Part shown: piece after piece, positions 11,112 through 20,684 of the stretch
Layout: the number at the start of each line of letters is the position of its first letter
How positions within the stretch are numbered: the first letter of the stretch is position 1
From: Ricinus communis
Lineage: Eukaryota > Streptophyta > Magnoliopsida > Malpighiales > Euphorbiaceae
DNA: 64,000 nt
Assembly (NCBI RefSeq): GCF_019578655.1
Contig: NC_063258.1
Coordinates: 22,014,802 to 22,078,801 of the forward strand
Direction of reading: 5' to 3'
Program-made: the position numbers and the translations under genes
Notes under the pieces: model-generated
Seen by the model: only the letters and a program-made list of their open reading frames with translations
Told to the model about the DNA's origin: nothing
The model's database searches: none

Positions 11112-12215
11112 GTTTTAGAATGGATTAGATACCCTTTACCTAACAAAAGAGATTTGTTGAAAAAACTTTATGATTCAAAAATTTATTCTAAGTTTGACAT
11201 GAAATCTGGTTTTTGGCAAATCCAAATTAATGAAAAAGATCGTTACAAAACTGGTTTTAATGTTCCTTTTGGCCATTATGAATGGAATGTTATGCCATTT
11301 GGATTGAAAAATGCACCATCGGAATTTTAAAGAATTATGAATGACATTTTTCGTGATCATCAATCATTCACCATCGTTTACATAGATGATGTCTTAGTCT
11401 TTTCAAATTCATTAGCACAACATTTCTCTCATTTGCATAAATTTTACAATATAATTAAGCAAAATGGTTTAGTTGTTTCTGCACCTAAAATGAAATTATG
11501 TCAAACAAAAATTAGATTTCTTCGACATGAAATTTTTGAAAATAATGTTTCACCAATTTCAAGAGTTTTAAAATTTACTTCCAAATTTTCTGATGAAATC
11601 AAGGACAAAAATCAACTTCAAAGATTTTTGGGATGCCTCAATTATGTGTCTGATTTTTTCAAAGACATTAGAATTCTTTGCAAACTTTTATTCAATCGTC
11701 TTAGAAAAAATCCAAAATCCTAGACCCATGAACACACTCGAGTCGTACAAACTATTAAACAAAAAGTTCTTCGTTTACCTTGTCTATCCATACCACATCC
11801 AAATGCCTTTCTCATAGTAGAAACAGATGCCTCTGATTTAGGTTTTGGGGGTATTCTCAAACAAAGGTTACCTGGTCAAAATACAGAGTCTTTGGTTAGA
11901 TTTCACTCTAGAGCATGGAATGAAACCCAATTCAAATACTCTACTATTAAAAAAGAGCTTTTATCAATTGTTTTGTGTATTACAAAATTTGAAGACGATT
12001 TAGTTGGAAAATATTTTTTACTACGTATTGATTGTAGTGCTGCAAAAAATATTTTGGAAAAAGATGTTAAAAATTTTATTTCAAAACAAGTTTTTGCTAG
12101 ATGGCAAGCACTTTTAGGAATATTTGATTTTGATATTGAGTATATTAAAGGTTCTTCAAATTCTTTGCCTGATTTTTTGATAAGAGAATTTTTGCAGGGA
12201 AATAAATCAAGCTAG
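11014..12215 (+). pseudogene. Viral reverse transcriptase and RNase H, N-terminally truncated
   Basis: RT copies the viral pregenomic RNA into DNA. The segment starts inside RT (CSAFYVYNA, then RLVINYKPLN) and carries SKFDMKSGFWQI, the fold VMPFGLKNAP and the catalytic YIDD at about 11379. An in-frame stop at about 11328 separates the two halves of RT. Around 11700-11890 the frame shifts, and RNase H resumes at 11892-12215, ending KSS-stop. The parts before RT (protease and RT N-terminus) are absent at the palindrome. Family: Caulimoviridae RT, recognised by the YIDD context and linked RNase H. Confidence 0.92.
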
Positions 12216-12220
12216 TTCTT

Positions 12221-13407
12221 ATGGGACTCCCATTAAGAAAAAATTATCTCCAGCCGATTTTGCGGCTAAAAAATCTGGACAATCTTCGTTGGTTTCTACC
12301 AACAGATTTGAAATACTTGACAAAACTCCTTCTACCCCACCTAAACCATCCAACTTTTTACAAGCTGTTACAAAATCAGGTTCTTCTAAAACCGAACCAC
12401 CCAAATATTTCACAAAACCTCAACACCAAATTGTAACTATTCTTGAAAGCGAAATATTCAATGGGAATTTGGAAAATCCCAATTACCAACAATTATTTCA
12501 ACATACTTTTCCCTCTGGACAATTTTTCATTCCTGAAAGTTCGTACAAACTAAAATTTTTTTACGAACTTATCCTTTTGGACACTCACTCAATAGAAATT
12601 GAACATTCCTTTGATAAAGACGTTCCTGAAAAAATCTCCTATTCAAAATGCAGAATTTTGAAAGTCCTTACCCTAACCGACTGGAACCAAAATCCTTATA
12701 CTGCCAAAAAATTTCACATTACCTTTACACCTCCTTGTTTCAATTATTTTGATTATAAGAAAGCCTGGTACTATACTTTTTATCTTCGAAATTGGAACCA
12801 TTCCTGGTTCTTTATGTTTCACAAAATCAACTCAAAAACCTTTCCCAATTGGTTTTCTGATTGGTGGACCTATTTTGGACTTTGCCCAGAAATTCTACCT
12901 ACTAAAATTATGGAAGGATTTACCATCTTTAAAGAAAAATTACCCATTCTTAAACATGACAAATTGATAATTTTTTCCGAAACTTTTAACCTACCTTGGA
13001 TATTTTCTTGGCAATTCAAGGTGAAACCCTTTAAACCCTCTTCAAATGTAAATTCTATTGCCTGTTTAGTTCGAGAATATAGTGTCAAATGGTGGACAAA
13101 CTGCAAAGACATTCAAGCTAATAAAAAAACTGTTTTGAAACATTTTGCGGGAAAAAATCCCATGATATCTGGTACGAGCCAATCTATGGGACAATTTAAC
13201 TTTTTATCGGATAAAAGCAAAATTTTAGCAAAATTATCTGGAAATACAACAAAGAAGGAATTCAAAGCAGCCTTGGAACAAGCTTTGTCATAAGTCTCTA
13301 GAGATAGTGACAATGAGGACTCTGGAAGCACTAGTGGACCTAGCTTTACTCCTCAAAATGAAGATGATTGCTATGGACTCGATAATTATGATATTATTTT
13401 TGACTAA
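12221..13407 (+). pseudogene. Pararetroviral ORF2, broken copy
   Basis: Second copy of the 395-codon frame at 9384-10571. A one-base loss just after the ATG (GGGACT here against GGGCACT in the other copy) puts the first codons out of frame, and a C-to-T change makes a TAA at 13291-13293 where the intact copy has CAA. The main body is open from 12289 to 13293. The natural stop would be at 13405-13407. Confidence 0.88.
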
Positions 13408-13666
13408 ATGGACAAGGAATCTTTCCTTTTTCGCAAGTGGACAAAGAAAGACAAAACAAGAAGATAAACAAGCATCTTTTGAAGAATGGACAAAATAAAA
13501 GGACAAAACAAATCGATAAGAATGAACAAGTGGCGGACAAAGAATCTTTTCTTTTTGACAACGTGGACAAGATGGCGGACAACTACTGTTTTCTTTTTGA
13601 CAAATTAATTCAATAATGTAACGGACTCAAAAATGTTTGAAGACCGAATAGTATAGTTTTTCTTAT

Positions 13667-13762
13667 TATAAATAGATGTACATTAGAAGTAAGACGGCAT
13701 CACTTGAACGCTTGAGCTATCTTCCCTATAATCTCTTTGTAAAATTTTCTCTCTTCAATAAA
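13667..13762 (+). promoter_or_regulatory. Pararetroviral promoter and polyadenylation signal
   Basis: TATAAATA at 13667-13674 and AATAAA at 13757-13762, about 90 bp apart, in the non-coding stretch between ORF2 and the primer-binding site. This arrangement, with the polyadenylation signal shortly after the TATA box so that transcripts of the circular genome are terminally redundant, is usual in Caulimoviridae. A minus-strand copy lies near 9030-9130. Confidence 0.75.
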
Positions 13763-13845
13763 AGTTTAAATTATTTACTTACTTCTTCTCTTTCTCTTCT
13801 TCTATTATTAACTATTTCTCTATTATTTCGATCCTGCTGCGCATA

Positions 13846-13858
13846 TGGTATCAGAGCC
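13846..13858 (+). other. Viral primer-binding site for tRNA-Met
   Basis: TGGTATCAGAGCC, complementary to initiator tRNA-Met, the priming site for minus-strand DNA synthesis in Caulimoviridae. It lies between the polyadenylation signal and the movement-protein frame. Confidence 0.9.
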
Positions 13859-14007
13859 TAGTTATTAAACTCGTGATATTATTTAAGGTAGCGTTGGTCA
13901 GCCTGGTTATCCGTTGGTCAGCCTGTCTTCCCAATTATCAGTCAAGGCAGTCCCGGTAGGTGGTCCCACTATCCTAAACATTATTTACTTGTTTATTGTC
14001 TTTGGTA

Positions 14008-15242
14008 ATGACATCGTTGTTTCACAGTTTTAGTAGTCGAGAAATAGTTTCTCCTTCTTCTTCTTATACTCTTTCTGATTTAAATTCTGAAGAATTTACT
14101 GTTCAAGGGTCTAATATCCTAGAAATAGAAAATTAGTTACATAATTGGTCCATCCGTAAATAAAATGTTAATAGTATTTATCGAATTGGAACTTTTGATT
14201 TTGCACAAAATTATTCTATTAAACAAACTGAACAAACTATTGCTTTAAATAAATCACATGAAAATTTACATTTACTTTCATCATCTGCATTACATGAACA
14301 TATTAAAAAGAAATTTAAATTTCTGCATATAGGCATGGTTCAAATTGCTGTCAAACCTTTATTTAGAATTGGATTGGACATACCTATTTTTCTTTGTTTA
14401 AGAGATGCAAGACATCTAAATTTTTCAAATTCACTTTTGGCTATGGCTGAATCGAATTTAGCCAATGGTCCTGTCTATTTTAATTGTTATCCAAATTTTT
14501 CAATTTTATTATTTGATTCAAATATTTTAGACACGTTGATTTTAACTGTTAAAACCAAAAAAATGGATTTTGCTGAAAATTCTAGATCTATAGCTGTTAT
14601 TTATAGGATTTACTATAAAGTAATGACAACTATAGATCCTAGAGCAAGACATTCTTTAACAAGAAATGAAACGATTTTATTTGAAGCTAATCCTTTACAT
14701 TCTAAAATACAAGTCCCCAAAAGACTAAAATGGAATGAGTTGTCATAGTCGGAACTTGGGATTTACAAGAAATTAATAAGCCACAATCTATTGAAAATAA
14801 TTCTAGAGTTTCACAAATTTTAGAGCAGTCTAATGGATATGTTCAAATAAGTTTTTCACCTACTTTTTTACCTTCATCTAGATTGTCTACTTTTGAAAAT
14901 TCTAGACCTTCCACACACACAGCACGTTTTCCAAATTCTAATACAAATTTACAAGGAGTTGATTTTGAAAATAGGATTCCTCAACCTTTTTACGATTACA
15001 TTAATATAGAACAAGATAAAAATTCTGATGAACCTGTTTTGTCACCTTCTAGATCAACTATGGAAAATTTTTCAACTTTAAATATGATTTTTACACCTTT
15101 TGAAATAAATAAACCTTTTTTACGATCTGATTATTACCATATAAGAAATCGTGAAAAATTTTTATGGTTTCAAAATCATTTTTCAAAGGGGGAGAGAGAG
15201 ACTATTCAAGAAAAATTTTATGAAATATTTAAATTCTGTTAA
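14008..15242 (+). pseudogene. Viral movement protein region (polyprotein start)
   Basis: Likely start of the viral polyprotein: the first ATG after the primer site is at 14008, but stops occur at about 14134 and 14161. The body at 14335-14748 is a 30K-superfamily movement protein, which helps virus pass through plasmodesmata; visible features are a central hydrophobic segment, a conserved-type LRDARH motif, and IDPRARHSL with KIQVPKRLKW near the end. A frameshift near 14746 is followed by the downstream linker at 14883-15242, rich in Ser/Asn/Pro. The frame ends where the next inverted piece begins at about 15260. Confidence 0.85.
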
Positions 15243-15259
15243 GGTAAATGTTCCGTTTA

Positions 15260-15700
15260 AGGATAATTTCGTAAAAAAAATTTAGTTTGTAAGAATTTTC
15301 AGGAATGAAAAATTGTCCAGAGGGAAAAGTATATTGAAATAATTGTTGGTAATTGGGATTTTTCAAATTCCCATTGAATATTTCGCTTTCAAGAATAGTT
15401 ACAATTTGGTGTTGAGGTTTTGTGAAATATTTGGGCGGTTCGGTTTTTAGAAGAACTGGTTTTGTAAATGACTTGTAAAAAGTTGGATGGTTTAGGTGGG
15501 GTAGAAGGAGTTTTGTCAAGTATTTCAAATCTGTTGGTAGAAACCAACAAAGATTGTCCAGACTTTTTAGCCGCAAAATCGGCTGGAGATAATTTTTTCT
15601 TAATGGGAGTGCCCATAAGAACTAGCTTGATTTATTTTCCTGCAAAAATTCTCTTGTCAAAAAATCAGGCAAAGAATTTGAAGAACCTTTAATATACTCA
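15260..15700 (-). pseudogene. 5' fragment of viral ORF2 with RNase H end
   Basis: Third copy of the ORF2 start, on the minus strand (ATG at 15616). It resembles 10260-10660 and carries the last RNase H codons at its right end (to 15700). A one-base change near 15470 shifts the frame. Both ends are junctions: the left end at about 15260 joins plus-strand movement-protein DNA, and the right end joins the capsid piece. Confidence 0.87.
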
Positions 15701-17059
15701 AGTTGAATTACAACAGGGACCTGTACAAATTCCAGGACCCTCACATGTTTCAAAATCAGTATTTGTAGAAGAAGAATCACTTAAAATATTTAAATCATTT
15801 TCTTCAAAATCACTTAAATCATAATTTTCTGGGTCTGTATCGGAAAGTAAAAGGTTAAGCATTTGATCTTTAAGTTTATCAGAAATGTCTAACTTATTAA
15901 TTTTTTCTTTCATCCTACACTGGGATTTAAAATGACCAACACGACCACATTTGTAACAAACAGGAGGACCTTTCTTTTTATTATTTTTATTTTGAGAAAT
16001 ATTTTTGGATGAAGAATGTTTTTGAAAATTCGAAGTATTTTTTCTATAATTTTTATTAGAAGATTTTCTTTTCAAATATTTTTTAGTTTTTGTAGAAGGA
16101 GCTTGAATACGTTCATAGCCATATTGAGAACAGAAATCTCCTAACTCCTTTTTAGATTGTGAAAATTCATTTTTAATTTTAGCTTTTAATTTTAAATCAG
16201 TACACAAAGCTAAGCCTTCATTATTAATAAAATTAATAATTTCTCCATAGGTTAAAGTATCATAAGGAATAGTATTTCCATAAAAATCTCTAATCCTAGT
16301 TCTAACTTTTTCAGCAAATAATTTAGGTAAACCAGCAATAAATCTTTCTTTCCAAAAACTATGGTTACAATCAGTTCGAGAAAAAACTTTAGTTAAAAAG
16401 ACATCTTTATACCAGCGAAAATCTTGAAGTTTAGGACAAGTTAAATTTGAAAGAATTTCAGAAGATCGAATTTGATATTGATTAGGTTCACCAACAAAAC
16501 ATTTTGTAATAGCAAAAAGTAAAGTTGCTACAGCATCTTCTTCCTTAGTTTGAACAGATGTTTGATTCTCAGTTTTAATAACTATTTTTCTAGCATTTAA
16601 AATCCTTGATTTATCTTCTAAGGAGGTGTAATTATCCCACCATCCTTTTAATTGACTAGTGAAGCAAGATATTAACATTTCAGCTATTTTTTATCGATTA
16701 TTTACGGATCGGCTCAGACGAGCCATGGTCATTTCCTGTAACATATTTAAAATCTGATATTCAGACAGACCATTTAAGTTCCATTCATAAACAGAATCTC
16801 CATCATATTTTGCTTGAGTAAAGCTAACTTTTTCCTCAAACAAGACATATGGAGGAGTAGGTCTAGGATAATAATGTCTAGTCCTAGGTTTGTCAAAACC
16901 TCTATTATGGTATATTTTATTTATTTCAAATTTATCGTTAACAAATTGACTCTCTAAATTTTTAACTTCATTTTGTTCAAGATTATCAGAATTAAGTACA
17001 CTAACAGAAGGTTTATCTTTCAAAGACAGACTAGCTAATTTTAAATTTATTTGGTTCAA
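15698..17059 (-). pseudogene. Viral capsid protein region with zinc knuckle
   Basis: Encodes the capsid (coat) part of the polyprotein. The open part 15698-16678 gives 326 residues: a core starting with a LKGWWDNY motif typical of pararetroviral capsids, a basic Lys/Asn/Ser-rich stretch (about 195-240), a CX2CX4HX4C zinc knuckle (CYKCGRVGHFKSQC), and an acidic tail. The upstream segment 16691-17059 is in frame apart from stops near 16688 and supplies the N-terminal acidic linker. The stop at 15698-15700 is created by the junction with the neighbouring piece, so the protease that should follow is missing. Confidence 0.9.
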
Positions 17060-17970
17060 AATATCATCTTTATCATTTAATTTAATTAATTGTTGTTCAG
17101 GAATCTCATGGGGTTAAAAAATAGGTTTCATAGGTATACCACCTGGCCTAGGTGCTTGATTATTTAGGCTAGATGTCTCTATCCTATCAAGTTGTGAAGC
17201 AATTGTAAAAAGAATCTGATTTGTATAATTATTTTGATTTTGAACATTTCTAATATCTTTTTAATAAAGGGAGTTTGTCATCATTCTCAGAGCTTATCCT
17301 TTTAAAAGGTGAAGCAATTACTTCTTGATTATGAACATTTATTTTAACTTCTTCTAAAGGTGGATGAACAGAAATAATTTGTTTATTTTCTACGGTTGTA
17401 GTCCAAGTTTTAGAAACTCTATCATTTGTAAAAAAGTTTTTAAAAGGAAATTTTATATCATTATTGTTACAATAAATTTCAAACCAGATGAAAAACGGAA
17501 CATTTACCTTAACGAAATTTAAATATTTATAAAATTTTTCTTGAATAGTCTCTCTCTCCCCCTTTGAAAAATGATTTTGAAATCATAAAACTTTTTCACG
17601 ATTTCTTATATGGTAATAATCAGATCGTAAAAAAGATTTATTTATTTCAAAAGGTGTAAAAATCATATTTAAAGTTGAAAAATTTTCCATAGTTGATCTA
17701 GAAGGTGACAAAACAGGTTCATCCGAATTTTTATCTTGTTCTATATTAACAGAATCAGTGTAAAAAGGTTGAGAAATCCTATTTTCAAAATCAACTCCTT
17801 GTAAATTTGTATTAGAATTCGGAAAACGTGCTGTGTGTGTGGAAGGTCTAAAATTTTCAATATCACGAGTTTAATAACTAGGCTCTGATACCATATGCGG
17901 AGCAGGATCGAAATAATAGAGAAATAGTTAATAATAAAAGAAGAGAAAAAGAAGAAGTAAGTAAATAATT
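17060..17970 (-). pseudogene. Viral polyprotein linker, movement-protein tail and leader, with deletion
   Basis: Minus-strand continuation upstream of the capsid. 17486-17870 is the reverse complement of about 14880-15259 (the linker after the movement protein). At about 17872 it jumps to the leader containing the primer-binding site (17881-17893), so roughly the first kilobase of the movement-protein frame is deleted in this copy. 17894-17970 is leader sequence. Stops occur throughout. Confidence 0.8.
17881..17893 (-). other. Second viral primer-binding site
   Basis: Minus-strand TGGTATCAGAGCC, equivalent to 13846-13858. It shows that at least two copies of the viral leader were captured. 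Confidence 0.9.
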
Positions 17971-17974
17971 TAAA

Positions 17975-18158
17975 CAATTATTTCTTGATTATGAACATTT
18001 ATTTTAACTTCTTATAAAGGTGGATGAACAGAAATAATTTGTTTATTTCCTATGGTTGTAGTCCAAGTTTTAGAAACTCTATCATTTGTAAAAAGGTTTT
18101 TAAAAGGAAATTTTATATCATTATTGTTACAATAAATTTCAAACGAGATGAAAAACGA
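17975..18158 (-). repeat. Duplicate of viral linker sequence 17328-17500
   Basis: About 180 bp repeated in the same orientation, with few differences. It forms the right end of the viral block, immediately before the right 308-bp host repeat. Confidence 0.9.
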
Positions 18159-18466
18159 AAAAATCAGCTATTGTATAAAGAAAAACATATGAAACAATAA
18201 TAATGACACTTACTTTATATATATAAATATTAAATTTTAATTTAATCTTAAAAGAATAAAAAATTTAAAATAGTCATAAAATACTTTCTGAAATTTTAAG
18301 CCTTTCATCTGATTTTTATAATTTTTTTTATTATTTTTCAAAGATAGAAGATAAATAAAATTATTACTTATAATAAAAATAATAACAACTATATAGCGTG
18401 CAATTAATTTCTAAAAATATATAATCTACTATATTAAGCTTATTGTCTCATGTAAAATTGTTATAT
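18159..18466 (+). repeat. 308-bp direct repeat, right copy, flanking the viral block
   Basis: Matches 8462-8769 without gaps. After 18466 the sequence is host DNA, which together with 8461 and leftward represents the pre-insertion site. Confidence 0.95.
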
Positions 18467-20187
18467 ATTTTTGCAGTTATCTAATAACGTCTTTTACCAT
18501 ATTGATTTAAATCTCTACTAAATTACATATTAAATTTATTTTCAATCGTAATTATAAATTTATATTATAAATTGTCCTCGTATACTAAAACTTTATAATG
18601 CCACCTAATAGAATCCAAGTTGATAAATTGAACACTTGATGAAACCTTTGAATTTTTCTTTTCAATTTATATTTTTACTATTTACAATTAAAACTGATAA
18701 AATAAAATGTTTAATAAATAAATATATGGTCAAATTCAATTAAATTATATATTTTTTAATGTTTTTGTTTTAAAGTTAATTAGACAAACTAAGTATGTAT
18801 TTTTAATTGAATTAGATTGAATTGATTAATTCGATATGATATTTTAAGAACATGGCTATATTAATCTAAAATCGGAAGTAATTAAGAGAAAAAAATAAAA
18901 CTTTCTTTTTCAACAAAGAAAAGACTGGGATATTAAATAAGAAAAAGACAAAGAATAGCCAGCAAAGAGAAAGGAAAAAAAGACAAGAAAAATTGGAAAG
19001 CGAGAGCAAATCATTCCAGTCCTCATGGTTGTATCCGATGATATCATCACAACACACACAAACAAACCGTTATTTACTTCTACTTGTAGCCAATCACATC
19101 GTTTTGAACTTCTGCCACTTGGCACTTCGCTAGTGGAGAGACGTGCTGTCGGCCCCACGTGATTTTTCACGGGAAAGTGTGACTGCGCGTAAAGGGAACG
19201 CGCGCGGGCTTGAGGTTTGGATTGAAGTCTCAACGTTTGAGGAATCGAACCTCGAAGGTCCTTCTTAAAAAAGAATATTCGACGCACTATTCTCGTTTTG
19301 ATGCAATCGGTGACTGCCACGTTGATTAAGAGTCAACAGCCATATATCTATTGGCAGGAGCAGTAATTGCCCACATAAGTATTTCATTTTAAAAAATATA
19401 TTTTTGTTTTTCAGAAAAAGATAAATTGATATCATGTATGCGTATTATCAAGTTAAGAATATTGTTTATATCGTGTTAATATATATCCTTCTCGATTTTC
19501 TAAACTCAGGTAAAAAAAAAAAAATAACACCTATATATTTTACTTAAATTATTTAAAAATTGACTGATTCGATTAGTTTTTATCCTAGTTTGTCTATTTT
19601 TATATGTTATGAAACTTTAATATATTTGATTTTTTAGTTTTTAAAATAATTATTAATAATATATATTAAATTATTATTTTAAATTAAATTTTTTATTCTT
19701 ATTTATTATTGTTTAGTTTAATATAATATAAATTTATATGGTTAAAATAAATATAATATTATAAATACAATTAAAAAAATTATAATGAATCGCTGATTTA
19801 TTAAAAATATATATATAATAGAAGTTTTTAAAATATAAAATATAAAAGTAAATTGAATATCATAAAAAAATCTATTCGATTTAGTTTTTGATGTCTAATT
19901 AAATAATGAACACTTCTAATTAATTGAAAAATCTAATAAAATAATTCTGTGGAAGATACTTTTTAATCAATTAAGCAATAGTCGGTCGATCAATCATCTT
20001 ATTAGTTAGAGGAATAACAGAATATATTATAGAATATTATGCAAGCACAATCGGAGAGAAACTAACCTTTAAAAACGCGCCAGAAAGAGGAGCGTGCAAT
20101 TACCAGTTAAAGAAGGGGAAGGTAATAAATAGAAGATGCGTTTGGGTGGAGAAATTAGAGAATACAGAAGAAAGCAGCAGGAAGTGC
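18467..20187. other. Intergenic and distal promoter of the MAPKKK gene
   Basis: Mostly AT-rich. A less AT-rich segment at about 19080-19320 includes CACGTG at 19156-19161 and GCGCGCGG-type sequence. The 136-codon minus-strand frame across it (18910-19320) has no recognisable domain, so I treat it as non-coding. Confidence 0.5.
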
Positions 20188-20193
20188 CACGTG
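20188..20193 (+). promoter_or_regulatory. G-box/ABRE-like element CACGTG
   Basis: CACGTG within GCCACGTGTG, about 500 bp before the MAPKKK start codon. The ACGT core with CCACGTGT context is the type bound by bZIP (ABF) or bHLH factors. A pyrimidine-rich CTT tract follows at 20226-20257, common near plant transcription starts. Confidence 0.5.
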
Positions 20194-20684
20194 TGACATA
20201 CCTGGCAAACTCCCATCATCGCATCTTCTTCTTCTTCTTCTTCTTCTTCTCTCTCTCACTTTGCCTCGAAAAATACTTTCTTTTCTGTTTATATTTATTT
20301 AATTCATTTATTTTTTTTTCGTTTTAAAAAGAGAGTAACACTTTTGAGAGGTAGAACCTTTGTGAGTTCTAAAATTTGGGGTTTGCTATTACCAGGTATT
20401 TTTTTGTTTTTGTTTTTGTTTTTGTTTAATTTAACAATTTTGTTAGGATTAGCGGAATTAGAGATTTAATTTTAATTATGGATTTTTTCTAATTCAACAT
20501 TAGGGTTTTTATTCAGCTGTTTCAATCATTTACGTAGCTTTCTCTAATTTAATATTAAATTTAGGGAATTTAGAGTGTTTTCTATATGAGCTGCCAAATT
20601 GGAGATAAAATTTATCTCTTGTTATTGAATTTTGGGTTTTATTTGTTCTAATGTTAATGTTATGTGAGTGATAGTATTACTCCC

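Larger units (their letters stand above)
11821..13828 (+). repeat. Right arm of the 2-kb inverted repeat of viral DNA
   Basis: Reverse complement of 8963-10972. It begins at AAACAGATGCCTC and ends in the A/T-rich leader at 13828. Differences from the left arm include a deleted base after the ORF2 start codon and a premature stop in ORF2. Confidence 0.93.
13408..13860 (+). other. Viral intergenic region
   Basis: Non-coding, between the end of ORF2 and the primer site. The first 190 bp are rich in repeated GGACAA units (for example TGGACAAAG, GCGGACAAAG), purine-rich and possibly an enhancer-like or polypurine segment. The promoter elements and primer site follow. Confidence 0.6.
8770..18158. 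mobile_element. Rearranged endogenous pararetrovirus (Caulimoviridae)
   Basis: A mosaic of pieces of one circular-genome pararetrovirus: 8770-8962 (plus), 8963-10972 (minus), about 11014-15259 (plus), 15260-15700 (minus), 15701 to about 17970 (minus) and about 17971-18158 (minus). Together they show movement protein, capsid with zinc knuckle, RT, RNase H, a second reading frame, a promoter/polyadenylation region and a tRNA-Met primer site. No integrase and no LTRs are seen, as expected for Caulimoviridae, which do not encode integration. A reading frame directly downstream of RNase H is, as far as I recall, a florendovirus feature; petuviruses have a single polyprotein. The protease and the N-terminal part of RT are missing, and most frames are broken, so no single complete genome is present. 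Confidence 0.92.

Noticed and set aside
19240..19260. GGTTCGATTCC (minus strand), a perfect tRNA B box
   Set aside because: No A box at proper distance and no cloverleaf; not called as tRNA or SINE.
18910..19320. 136-codon minus-strand frame before the MAPKKK gene
   Set aside because: No recognisable domain, and the frame overlaps promoter-like sequence with CACGTG; treated as chance.
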